This document shows, piece after piece, positions 50,270-58,011 of a DNA stretch of 64,000 nt (positions are counted from its first letter, which is position 1; each line of letters opens with the position of its first letter). The stretch covers positions 310,001 to 374,000 of the forward strand of contig NZ_CP109017.1 in NCBI RefSeq assembly GCF_036226765.1. The letters are read 5' to 3'. A program made the position numbers and the translations under genes. The notes under the pieces are model-generated. The model saw only the letters and a program-made list of their open reading frames with translations, searched no databases and was not told the origin of the DNA. This DNA comes from Streptomyces sp. NBC_00670. GTDB lineage: Bacteria > Actinomycetota > Actinomycetes > Streptomycetales > Streptomycetaceae.

Positions 50270-50956
50270 TCAGCGTTGCAGCCACTCGTCGAGCAGTGCG
50301 GCCTCGGACCTGCTCAGGGTGGGCAGTTCGGGCAGAAGGGTGCGGAACGCCGCGACGACGGCCGCCGGGTCGCGGGTGGGGACGGCGGGCTCGTCGACGA
50401 GGACGGCGCGGGCGACCGCGTCGAAGGCGGCGTCGGCAAGTTGCGGGTCGCTCTTCTCCGGCGGCAGGGACAGCATGGTCTGCACGGTGCCGATCCCGGC
50501 GGCGCGGATGAGGTTGACGGCGCGTTCCTCGCTCACCCGGAGCAGCCCGGCGGCGGCGATCCGGTGCACCCGCTCGGCCAGGATCCGCACCCCCTTGGCC
50601 TCGGCCGGGGTGTCGCGCGCGCGGACCGGGTCGAGCAGCAGCGCGAAGACATGCGGGTTGTCCAGCCCGAAGTCGATCTGCGTCCGCCATCCGGCGCGCA
50701 GATCCTCGACGGGGTCGTCCGAGGGCGCGGCGGTCTGCTTGCGCGCCACATGCTCGGCGAAGACATGTTCCGCCGCCGCGTCCACGAGGTCGTCCTTGCC
50801 CTGGAAGAAGCGGTACAGGGCGGGGGGTTGCAGCCCGGCCTCCTGCGCCACCCGGCGCGTGGTCACCGCGGCCGGCCCCTGCTCGCGCAACAGACCCGCC
50901 GCGACCTTCACGATGCGTTCCCGGGTGGTGTCCCGCCGCTGCGTGTTCGAAGCCAT
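50270..50956 (-). CDS. TetR-family transcriptional regulator
   Basis: This 228-residue regulator has an N-terminal HTH (TTRERIVKVAAGLLREQGPAAVTTRRVAQEAGLQPPALYRFFQGKDDLVDA) and a helical C-terminal domain with no recognised ligand signature. The ATG at 50956 is the natural start. It is divergent from an intact NmrA-family gene with an ATATCA palindrome between and probably represses that gene. Confidence 0.93.
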   Translation of the reverse strand: MASNTQRRDTTRERIVKVAAGLLREQGPAAVTTRRVAQEAGLQPPALYRFFQGKDDLVDAAAEHVFAEHVARKQTAAPSDDPVEDLRAGWRTQIDFGLDNPHVFALLLDPVRARDTPAEAKGVRILAERVHRIAAAGLLRVSEERAVNLIRAAGIGTVQTMLSLPPEKSDPQLADAAFDAVARAVLVDEPAVPTRDPAAVVAAFRTLLPELPTLSRSEAALLDEWLQR

Positions 50957-51103
50957 GACACGATGATATCGCCGATGGGCGACAGCTGATGTTTCCGTTG
51001 ATAATGCCGCGGGAAACCGCGAGGAGATCGAGGAAATTGAACGAAATCGACACGTCAGCGGCATTTTCCCTCTTGTCAACACCACTCGTTCGGGTCAATG
51101 GAA

Positions 51104-51116
51104 ATATCAGTGATAT
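51104..51116. promoter_or_regulatory. Palindromic operator between TetR and NmrA genes
   Basis: ATATCA-G-TGATAT is a perfect palindrome with a 1-bp centre. It lies 41 bp before the NmrA ATG in an unusually AT-rich 200-bp gap. Confidence 0.7.
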
Positions 51117-51157
51117 CGTCGACTCCATCGGGAGATGACGTACGAACGGGAGTCACC

Positions 51158-52027
51158 ATGCTGATCGTCACAGGAGCCACCGGTCGCCTCGGCGCACTGA
51201 TCGTCGACCGTCTGCTCGAGCGCGTGCCGGCCGACCGGGTCGGCGTCAGCGTGCGGGACGTGGACAAGGCCGCCGGTCTCACCGCGCGCGGGGTCCGGGT
51301 GCGGGCGGGCGACTTCACCGAGCCCGGCGGGCTGCAGCACGCCTTCGAGGGTGCCGAGCGCGTTCTCGTCGTCTCGGCGTCCATACGCGGCGACGGCGCG
51401 GTGGCCGCGAACACCGACGCCATCGACGCGGCGCGGGAGGCGGGCGCCAGGCGCATCCTCTACACCAGCCACCAGGCCTCCTCGGCCACCTCCCGCTTCC
51501 TGCCGCAGCCGGTCCACGCGGCCACCGAGGCGCACCTCCAGCGCCAGGGGGTCCCGTACACCGCGCTGCGCAATGGGTTCTACGCCGCCACCCTGGAGCA
51601 CTACATCGGCGCGGCCCTGGAGACCGGCACGCTCGCCGTGCCACAGGACGGCCCGTTCTCCTGGACCGCGCACGAGGACCTCGCGGAAGCCGCGGCCACC
51701 GCCCTCGCCGACGACGGGGACGGAACGCTCGACGGCATCACACCGCCGCTGACCGCACCCGCCACGCTGGACTTCGCCGGCGTCGCCGAGATCCTCGGCC
51801 GCCTCACCGGCCGGACCATCACCCGCGTCACCATGGACGACGACGAGTGGACGTCGGCCGCGGTCGCCACCGGCATGCCGCGTCCGGCCGCGGAGTTCCT
51901 GCTGACGATGTTCACCGCCGCCCGCGCAGGCGAGTTCGACGTCACCGACCCCACTCTGGAGTCCGTTCTCGGCCACCCCGCGCGCACCGTCCCACAGGTC
52001 CTGGAGACCGCCTTGCGCTCCCGCTGA
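51158..52027 (+). CDS. NmrA-family NAD(P)H-binding oxidoreductase (quinone oxidoreductase 2-like)
   Basis: This 289-residue protein starts with a Rossmann motif (MLIVTGATGRLGALIVDRLLERV) and follows the QorB/NmrA pattern: VRVRAGDFTEPGGLQHAFEGAERVLVVSA, ILYTSHQASSA, YTALRNGFYAATLEHYIGAAL, and FSWTAHEDLAEAAATAL. Members reduce quinones or sense redox state. The ATG at 51158 has GGGAG upstream. It is probably controlled by the divergent TetR. The same gene pair in decayed form lies just upstream (49.0-50.2 kb). Confidence 0.92.
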   Translation: MLIVTGATGRLGALIVDRLLERVPADRVGVSVRDVDKAAGLTARGVRVRAGDFTEPGGLQHAFEGAERVLVVSASIRGDGAVAANTDAIDAAREAGARRILYTSHQASSATSRFLPQPVHAATEAHLQRQGVPYTALRNGFYAATLEHYIGAALETGTLAVPQDGPFSWTAHEDLAEAAATALADDGDGTLDGITPPLTAPATLDFAGVAEILGRLTGRTITRVTMDDDEWTSAAVATGMPRPAAEFLLTMFTAARAGEFDVTDPTLESVLGHPARTVPQVLETALRSR

Positions 52028-52064
52028 TCCGGTTCCGCGCCACTGGACGGCGTCCGGTGGACGA

Positions 52065-52304
52065 GCGATCCGGGCGCTGGGCGCGGACCGGGTCGAGGAG
52101 ATCGTCCGCGGTGAGGGCGAACTCCGCGCCTGGCAGACGTTCCTGCGCCAGCCGGCCCAGCACGGCCGGCCCCGGGAGCAGTTGCTGCGGCGCTTCCTCG
52201 GCACGAAGAAGGGGCGCAAGATCCGCTACGGCCGGCTCCTCGTGGAGGCGCTCGACGAGGAGTCCGTGCCGGCGCCGCTCGACCGGCTGCTCGCGAATCT
52301 GTGA
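52065..52304 (+). pseudogene. C-terminal gene fragment, unrecognised
   Basis: About 79 codons with high G/C third positions read AIRALGADRVEEIVRGEGEL...GTKKGRKIRYGRLLVEALDEE...LLANL and end at TGA 52302-52304. There is no ATG or GTG start in this frame between the NmrA stop and the fragment, so it looks like the 3' end of a lost gene. I do not recognise the family. Confidence 0.45.
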
Positions 52305-52334
52305 GCCGGCGTCCGCCGACGGGCGCGCCCCGCC

Positions 52335-52773
52335 TCAGCTTCCGTGTGCGCGGGTCCAGGCCGCCGCGAACATCTCGTGCAGCGGCGCGATGGGCAGGAC
52401 GCGTCCGAACGGGGAGCGGATCTTCGCGCCCCACAGCGGGCGCACCGCGTGGGCCGCCGGTTCGGCGGTCTCCAGCGGGAGATGGGGCGCCTGCAGCTCG
52501 GTCCAGCTCCCACAGCAGGGCCCCGTCTGCGGCGTACGCGCGCACGCCGGTCGGGGTCTGCGCCTCGGTGAGGACGACGTCGTGTTCGGCGCCCTCCGGT
52601 GGCGCCCAGAGTCCCCACGGTTCCTGGCCCTGCCGGTCGATGTCGAAGCGGTCGGTGCGTCCGTCGATGTTCTCCAGCAGGTAGTGGTCGGGTGCGGGGT
52701 CGCGGTGGCGGGTGCGGAACAGCACCCGGGTGCCGACCGGTCCGTCCCGGCTGCCGAGCGGGGAGTCGGTCAA
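52335..52773 (-). pseudogene. Hypothetical gene interrupted by a frameshift
   Basis: The first part (TDSPLGSRDGPVGTRVLFRTRHRDP... GQEPWGLWAPPEGAEHDVVLTEAQTPTGVRAYAADGALLWE) and the last part (TELQAPHLPLETAEPAAHAVRPLWGAKIRSPFGRVLPIAPLHEMFAAAWTRAHGS, stop at 52335) are in different minus frames. The switch is near 52500-52509. Past that point the first frame loses its G/C third-position bias and the second gains it. The only start is TTG at 52773, and coding-like sequence continues upstream without ATG to an in-frame TAG at 52882. I do not recognise the family. Confidence 0.55.
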
Positions 52774-52881
52774 CGGGGCGGGCAGGGGCGCCAGTTGCAG
52801 GGCCTCGGTGGCGAGGGAGAGGCCGGCCTCGGAGGGCCTGCCGGGCGTCGCCGGGCCGCCGCCCGCCGCCGCACCCCCTGA

Positions 52882-53106
52882 CTACCGCCCCAGTACGCCC
52901 GCCGGGACCAGCGTCCGCAGCGAGGTGACGGGGTGTCCCACTTCCAGCGAGCCGAGGAGCCCGCCGACCAGGGGCGCCCCCGGCGCCCCGGCGGACGGGG
53001 CGGACAGCGGGGCGGCGACGGCGGCGTGGGACGCGGGGGCGGACGCGAGGAGCGCGGCGGTCAGGGCGGAGAGGCAGGACGCACGGAGGAGCTTTTTCTT
53101 GATCAT
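52882..53106 (-). CDS. Small secreted hypothetical protein
   Basis: This 74-residue protein has a basic start (MIKKKLLRASC), a hydrophobic core (LSALTAALLASAPASHA) and a likely AHA or SHA signal-peptidase site, leaving about 45 Gly/Pro/Leu-rich residues (GAPLVGGLLGSLEVGHPV). The ATG at 53106 has GAGG upstream. Small proteins of this kind are common in Streptomyces and have no assigned role. Its TAG stop is in the same frame as the coding-like sequence that leads into the frameshifted gene below it. Confidence 0.65.
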   Translation of the reverse strand: MIKKKLLRASCLSALTAALLASAPASHAAVAAPLSAPSAGAPGAPLVGGLLGSLEVGHPVTSLRTLVPAGVLGR

Positions 53107-53185
53107 GCCGACCTCAACGAACGTCACCCCGGCGGGAAACGCCCACCGGCCATCCGTTGCTCCGGACCGGTCACGGGGGGACGCC

Positions 53186-53256
53186 CGCTGCCGGCCGGTC
53201 GCCGTGAACACCGCTGCCGGCCGGTCGCCGTGCACACCGCTGCGGACCGGTCACGG
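53186..53256. repeat. 26-bp tandem repeat
   Basis: The unit beginning CGCTGCCGGCCGGTCGCCGT occurs at 53186-53211 and 53212-53237 with one difference, and a third degenerate copy runs to 53256. It is in the gap between the small secreted protein and a MarR gene. Confidence 0.75.
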
Positions 53257-53275
53257 CGAGCGCACCGCCCCCGCG

Positions 53276-53707
53276 TCACCCCGTCGCCTCCCGGATGCGG
53301 GCCAGGAGTGTGCGCAGTTGCTCGCGGTCGGGTGCGCTGAGCCGTGCCGTCGCCTCCGCCAGGGCCAGGCGGTCGACGTCCTCGGCCTCGCTGTGGCAGC
53401 GGCGGCCCTCGTCCGTGAGGCGCAGCAGGAAGGCCCGCCGGTCCCGCGGATGCCGTACCCGCTCCACCAGCGCGTCACGTTCCAGGCTGTCGACGATGGT
53501 CGTCGCCGTCCGGGCCGCGATGCCCGCCCGCTCGCTCAGGTCCCGCATCCGCAGCGGTTCCTCCGCCGAGGCCAGCATCCGCAGCGCGCGCAGCCGGGCG
53601 ACCGACGCCCCCTTCTCCCGCAGCCGGGCCTCCACGAACTGCCGCAGTCCGTGTGTCGTCTCGTAGAGCTCGTCGACCAGGACGTCGCTGCTGCCCTGCA
53701 CTGCCAT
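53276..53707 (-). CDS. MarR-family transcriptional regulator
   Basis: This 143-residue regulator has a MarR winged helix (ARLRALRMLASAEEPLRMRDLSERAGIAARTATTIVDSLERDALVERVRHPRDRRAFLLRLTDEGRRC). The ATG at 53707 has GAGG upstream. It is divergent from a DHA2 exporter gene with a 25-bp palindrome at the exporter's start, the classical arrangement of a MarR repressor and its efflux pump. Confidence 0.93.
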   Translation of the reverse strand: MAVQGSSDVLVDELYETTHGLRQFVEARLREKGASVARLRALRMLASAEEPLRMRDLSERAGIAARTATTIVDSLERDALVERVRHPRDRRAFLLRLTDEGRRCHSEAEDVDRLALAEATARLSAPDREQLRTLLARIREATG

Positions 53708-53777
53708 GCGCCACCTCGTTCGCGAAGAAATCATGCGAAGCGACCCTTCGCGGAGACCATTGTAGAAACGATTCTAT

Positions 53778-53802
53778 GAGCACACACATAGTGTGTATGC
53801 TC
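53778..53802. promoter_or_regulatory. Palindromic MarR operator at the exporter start
   Basis: This 25-bp imperfect palindrome (GAGCACACACAT, centre A, GTGTGTATGCTC; 10 of 12 pairs match) covers the exporter's GTG start codon at 53793 and lies 71 bp from the MarR start. Confidence 0.75.
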
Positions 53803-55406
53803 AGCAAGTGCTTTCACGTCGCCCCGGACCGTCCCTCCCGCGCCCGCGCAAGAGCCCTCGTCTCCGCACCCGCCTCCGTCCCCGCGCGCACCTGAACCAG
53901 CGCCTCGTCGTCCCCGTCATGTGCGTCAGCGTGACGTTCATCGCGATCGTGGACGGCGCCATCACCACCGTGGCGCTGCCCTCGATCGCCCGTCAGTTCC
54001 AGCTGACGACGGCCGCGCTGGACGGCGTCGTCGTCATCTATCCGGTCTGTCTGGCCATGGCCATCCCCGCGTCCGCCTGGCTGGTCGAGCGGTTCGGCGG
54101 GAAGCAGGTGCTGCTGACCGCGCTGGCCGGCTTCCTCGTCTCCTCGCTGCTGTGCGGCACCGCGGCCACGCTCGGCCAGCTCGTCGTCTACCGGGCGGTG
54201 CAGGGGCTGTCGGCCGGCGTGCTGTTCCCCGCTTCGGCCGCCCTGCTGTTCCACACGTTCAGCACCTCGGAACAGGTGCGCATCTCGCGGTACATGATCA
54301 TCCCGCAGCAGATCGCGCCGGCCGCGGCCCCCGTGCTCGGCGGGCTGCTGGTGGACCGTCTGAGCTGGCGGTGGGTCTTCTACGTCAACCTCCCGGTGGG
54401 GCTGCCCGCCCTGCTGTTCGGCGCGGTCTTCCTGGCCGCCCACCGCTCCGCCCGCCCCGGCCGCTTCGACCTGCCCGGTCTGCTGCTGAGCGCCTCCGCG
54501 CTCGGCAGCGTCATGTTCGGCGTCTCGGAGGGGCCCAACCGCGGCTGGTCGTCGCCGGCCGTGCTCGTCTCGCTCGTGCTCGGCGCGCTGCTGCTGGTCG
54601 CCGCCGCCCTGTTCGAACTGCGCGTACGGCAGCCGCTGCTGAAGCTGCGTCTGTTCGGCGACCGGCTGTTCCGCGACACCAACCTGCTCAACCTGGTGGG
54701 CCTGATACCCATCATGGGCGCCCTGTACATCGGCCCGCTCTTCCTCCAGCAGGCCCAGCACCGCTCCGCCCTGGAATCCGGACTGACCACGTTCCCCGAG
54801 GCGTTCGGCGTGCTGCTGACCGTCCAGCTCGTGGGCGTCCTCTACGCCAGGATCGGGCCCCGTCTCATCATCGGCTGCGGCACGGCCGGGGTGTCCGGGG
54901 TGCTGGTGCTCTTCGCGACCTGCGACGCGGACACCGGTCTGTGGACCTTCCGCGCCTACATGTTCCTCTTCGGCATCGCCATCGGCTGCTTCTTCGTGCC
55001 GACGACGGTGGCCTCGCTCGCCACCGTGGACCGGCGGGACCTCGCCCACGCCTCCACGCTGAACACCGTCGTGCGCCAGACCGGCGGCGCGCTCGCGCCG
55101 GCCGCGGTGACCACGGCGCTCGTCCTGGGCACCCCGCGCGCGGCGGCCGTCGCGGACCCGCCCGTCGCCGCCTACCAGCACGCCTACCTGGCGCTCGCGG
55201 CCCTCGCCGCGCTCACCGCGGTCTTCGCCTTCACCCTCCCCGACGGCCCCGCACGCGCCGCGGCCCGCGGCACCACGACCACCGCCACCAGCACCAGCAC
55301 CCGCACCCGCACCCGCACCCGCACCCGCACCAGCAGCGCGACCGCCGGGAGCGGCACCCGCCGCCCGGCCTCCCCGGAGCAGCGGAAGGAACAGCTCGAC
55401 GCCTGA
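53793..55406 (+). CDS. DHA2-family drug exporter (EmrB/QacA type)
   Basis: This protein of about 537 residues has 14 predicted membrane segments and the MFS pattern: VDGAITTVALPSIARQFQL (motif D1 region), WLVERFGGKQVLLTAL (motif A), YRAVQGLSAGVLFPAS (motif B) and APAAAPVLGGLLVDRLSWRWVFYVNLPVG (motif C and GWRWIF-like). It would pump small toxic molecules out with proton exchange. The C-terminal tail has a low-complexity Thr-Arg repeat. The start is uncertain: GTG at 53793 lies in the MarR palindrome, and GTG at 53808 is an alternative. It is regulated by the divergent MarR gene. Confidence 0.92.
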   Translation: MYAQQVLSRRPGPSLPRPRKSPRLRTRLRPRAHLNQRLVVPVMCVSVTFIAIVDGAITTVALPSIARQFQLTTAALDGVVVIYPVCLAMAIPASAWLVERFGGKQVLLTALAGFLVSSLLCGTAATLGQLVVYRAVQGLSAGVLFPASAALLFHTFSTSEQVRISRYMIIPQQIAPAAAPVLGGLLVDRLSWRWVFYVNLPVGLPALLFGAVFLAAHRSARPGRFDLPGLLLSASALGSVMFGVSEGPNRGWSSPAVLVSLVLGALLLVAAALFELRVRQPLLKLRLFGDRLFRDTNLLNLVGLIPIMGALYIGPLFLQQAQHRSALESGLTTFPEAFGVLLTVQLVGVLYARIGPRLIIGCGTAGVSGVLVLFATCDADTGLWTFRAYMFLFGIAIGCFFVPTTVASLATVDRRDLAHASTLNTVVRQTGGALAPAAVTTALVLGTPRAAAVADPPVAAYQHAYLALAALAALTAVFAFTLPDGPARAAARGTTTTATSTSTRTRTRTRTRTSSATAGSGTRRPASPEQRKEQLDA

Positions 55407-55508
55407 CGGAGGCGACGGCCCACCGCACGTGCCCGGACCGGCCCCGGTTCCGCGGATGCGATTGGGTAGGATGGCACGACCCTCGAACACCACCCGGCGG
55501 AGGCCCTC

Positions 55509-56318
55509 GTGACCAGATCGACACGGTCGTCGGACGCCGTCCGCGCCGACCGTGGCGACCAGGCCGACATCCAGGCGGTCAGCCGTGTCAGCCAGATCCT
55601 CGCCCTGTTCGACACGTCCACGCCCGAGGTGACCGCGGCCGAGGTCGCCGAACGGCTCGGCCTCAACCGCACGACGGCGTACCGGTACTGCACCTCGCTC
55701 GCCGCGGCCGGACTGCTGGAGCGCACCGCCGAGGGCGGCTACGTCCCCGGTGCCCTGCTGCTCCAGCTCGGCGCGTTCGCCATCGGTCACCGTCGAGTGG
55801 TCAACCTCGCCCCCCGTCACATGCAGGCGCTCTCGCGCGCCACGCGGTGCAGTGTGGTGCTCAGCCTCTGGGGTCTGACCGGTCCGGTGGTCTCCCGGGT
55901 CGAGGAGAACCTCTCCGCGGTCGTCATCGTCTCCGTGCGGGTCGGCAGCCATCTGCCGCTGGACACCGCGCAGAGCAGGATCTTCCTCGCCTACCACGCC
56001 GACCAGCTCTCCATGGAGCGGCTGATGGCCAATCTGCCGCATCAGACGCGCGAGGAGCTGCGCGCGGACGTGGAGCAGGTGCGTGCCGTCGGGCACTGCT
56101 CGGCGATGAGCACCCCCGGTGTGGTCGCGGTGGCGGCGCCCGTGTTCGACGAGTACGGCATCTGCGCCAGCATCGCCGTGGTCGGCCCGGACAACACCCT
56201 GTCGATGTCCGACGACGCCCCCGAACTGCGCATCGTCGTCGACACCGCGCGCGAGCTCACGCGTGAACTGGGCGGCCACTACCGGCCCGACGACGACCTC
56301 GGCCGGCAGGCGGTCTAG
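55509..56318 (+). CDS. IclR-family transcriptional regulator
   Basis: This 269-residue regulator has an N-terminal winged HTH (AVSRVSQILALFDTSTPEVTAAEVAERLGLNRTTAYRYCTSLAAAGLLERT) and an IclR effector domain (IGHRRVVNLAPRHMQALSRATRCSVVLSLW to ASIAVVGPDNTLSM). IclR proteins typically control aromatic and carboxylic acid catabolism. The GTG at 55509 follows GGAGG at about 6 bp. It is followed by a hairpin and faces the MHS transporter; the likely target is the promoter near 57.95 kb. Confidence 0.92.
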   Translation: MTRSTRSSDAVRADRGDQADIQAVSRVSQILALFDTSTPEVTAAEVAERLGLNRTTAYRYCTSLAAAGLLERTAEGGYVPGALLLQLGAFAIGHRRVVNLAPRHMQALSRATRCSVVLSLWGLTGPVVSRVEENLSAVVIVSVRVGSHLPLDTAQSRIFLAYHADQLSMERLMANLPHQTREELRADVEQVRAVGHCSAMSTPGVVAVAAPVFDEYGICASIAVVGPDNTLSMSDDAPELRIVVDTARELTRELGGHYRPDDDLGRQAV

Positions 56319-56346
56319 ACACCCCCGGGAGGCCCCGGACACATGC

Positions 56347-56382
56347 GTGTGCGCGGGCCCGGAACTGGGTGCCCGCGCACAC
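56347..56382. terminator. Hairpin between converging IclR and transporter genes
   Basis: A 12-bp stem (GTGTGCGCGGGC at 56347-56358, complement at 56371-56382) closes a 12-nt loop between the two stop codons. Confidence 0.75.
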
Positions 56383-56421
56383 ACGTACGGGAGATCGCGC
56401 CCCGTCGCCGGGGCACTGTCG

Positions 56422-57801
56422 TCAGGACAGGGCCGGGATGGTGCTGTCGTCGGCCATGTCGACGTCCTTCGTCTCCGGGCCGAGGAGGCCGCCGACGCTG
56501 ATCAGCACGCCGGCCAGGGCGAGCAGGACCGCCGGGGCGAGGTGCGCCGACATCACGCCGTCGAACTGCCGCAGATAGAACTGGTAGAAGGCAGGGGCTA
56601 TCAGCGCGAGGCTGTATCCGACGCCGTACCCGGTGGAGCGCACGCTCGACGGGAACCGCTCGGTCAGGTACGCGGCGATCGGACCGAAGGTGCCGACGGT
56701 GAAGACGCCGATCAGGATCGCCCAGCCCAGCACGGCGCCCGTCCCGCCGTCCGAGGTCATCAGCAGCGTGTAGGAGCCGGTGCCGATCACCAGGACCGTC
56801 ACGCCGTAGCCCATGTAGAACCGCCGTCGTCCGATGCGCTGGGACAGCAGGCCCAGGAAGGGGTAGGCCAGGGCGGCGGAGCCGTTGATGACGAGCATGG
56901 TGAGGGTGACCTGCTGACTCGACAGCTCCAGGTGCGCCTTGAGCTGTGCGGGGGTCACGGCGGCCTCCACGTTGGTGGCGAGCCAGGTACCGGTCATCAG
57001 GATGAAGACCTGCCCGAGCGCCCTCGGGTACTTCACCAACAGCCGCAGGAAGGGCAGCTTGTGCCGCTCGCCGGTCACCTCGACCGGCGGTTCGTGCACC
57101 TGGGTGAGGTAGTAGCGGAACAGCACGGCCGCGAGCAGCGCGCCGATCAGGAAGGGCACCCGCCAGCCCCACTGCACATAGGAGCTGTGCAGGTCCCCGG
57201 AGTGCATGAGCCGCAGCATCAGCAGGGTGATCGCCGCGATCACGGCGTACGCGGCGGGTGAGGTCGCGGTGATGAGCGAGGCGAACAGACCCCGCTTGTG
57301 CCGTGGGCTCCACTCCATCGCGAGCGGTACGGCGGTGGTGTACTCGCCGCCGAGGAAGATGCCGTCGACGAACCGCAGTGCGATCAGCAGGCCGATCGAC
57401 CAGGTGCCGATCGTCTCGTGCCCGGGCAGGCAGGCGATGATCAGCGTGGTGAAGCCGAAGCCGCCGACCGCGACCAGGGTGGTGCGCTTGCGCCCGACGG
57501 TGTCCGCGAAGTGGCCGAAGATGATCGCACCGAGCGGACGGCCGACCAGCGTCGAGGCGAAGACCAGCGAGGAGAGCATGGCGGTCGTGCTCGCGCTCAG
57601 GCCGGCCGACTGGAAGTAGATCATCGCGGGCGCCAGGACCACGATCGGCAGATAGATGTCGAACTGGTCGACGAAGTAGGCAAGGGCCCCGCCGCGCACG
57701 GCGGCGCGCACCTTGGCGATGTCCGGACCGTGTGCGGGTCCCGGGCGGGGTTCGTCCTGAGCCGCCTCATGCGGCTGCGTGGCGGGGGGCGGTGTGGACA
57801 T
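56422..57801 (-). CDS. MHS-family MFS importer (organic acid transporter)
   Basis: This 459-residue transporter has 12 predicted membrane segments and metabolite:H+ symporter features: FVDQFDIYLPIVVLAPAMIYFQ in helix 1, LVGRPLGAIIFGHFADTVGRKRTTLV (motif A), RFVDGIFLGGEYTTAVPLAMEWSPRHKRGLFAS and the second motif LLSQRIGRRRFYMG. The family imports carboxylates and related acids (ShiA, KgtP, PcaK-like). The ATG at 57801 has GGAGG 6 bp upstream, better than the GTG at 57852. It is divergent from the catabolic operon across 210 bp, so it likely imports that operon's substrate. Confidence 0.92.
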   Translation of the reverse strand: MSTPPPATQPHEAAQDEPRPGPAHGPDIAKVRAAVRGGALAYFVDQFDIYLPIVVLAPAMIYFQSAGLSASTTAMLSSLVFASTLVGRPLGAIIFGHFADTVGRKRTTLVAVGGFGFTTLIIACLPGHETIGTWSIGLLIALRFVDGIFLGGEYTTAVPLAMEWSPRHKRGLFASLITATSPAAYAVIAAITLLMLRLMHSGDLHSSYVQWGWRVPFLIGALLAAVLFRYYLTQVHEPPVEVTGERHKLPFLRLLVKYPRALGQVFILMTGTWLATNVEAAVTPAQLKAHLELSSQQVTLTMLVINGSAALAYPFLGLLSQRIGRRRFYMGYGVTVLVIGTGSYTLLMTSDGGTGAVLGWAILIGVFTVGTFGPIAAYLTERFPSSVRSTGYGVGYSLALIAPAFYQFYLRQFDGVMSAHLAPAVLLALAGVLISVGGLLGPETKDVDMADDSTIPALS

Positions 57802-57940
57802 CGTCGGCCTCCGAGGGGAGCGGTCGGCTACGCGCAGCTCGCGAGTCGCCACACTCGGTCAGTTGCGAACTGCTTGTTCACGAAGCGAACAGTGGCCACC
57901 GTAAGGGCGCCTTTCGGCCAGCACAAGACTGCGGACAGGG

Positions 57941-57983
57941 TTGACATCGGGTCTCATGCTGAACGCATACTTCATAATGCGAA
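57941..57983 (+). promoter_or_regulatory. Promoter with candidate IclR operator for the catabolic operon
   Basis: TTGACA at 57941-57946 is a consensus -35. The likely -10 region around 57964-57971 is covered by an inverted repeat GAACGCAT-N8-ATGCGAAC (57961-57984; inner 5-bp arms perfect). Related GCGAAC words occur at 57867 and 57888, near the transporter side. These are candidate sites for the IclR protein encoded at 55.5 kb. Confidence 0.6.
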
Positions 57984-58011
57984 CGCCATTCAGTCGATGA
58001 ATCGGAGCGCC

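Noticed and set aside
55297..55335. CRISPR-like short repeats
   Set aside because: They are a coding hexamer repeat inside the exporter gene with no spacers.
53814..56384. 856-codon minus-strand frame
   Set aside because: It spans the exporter and the IclR genes in antisense, rich in Gly/Gln/Arg, with no domain.
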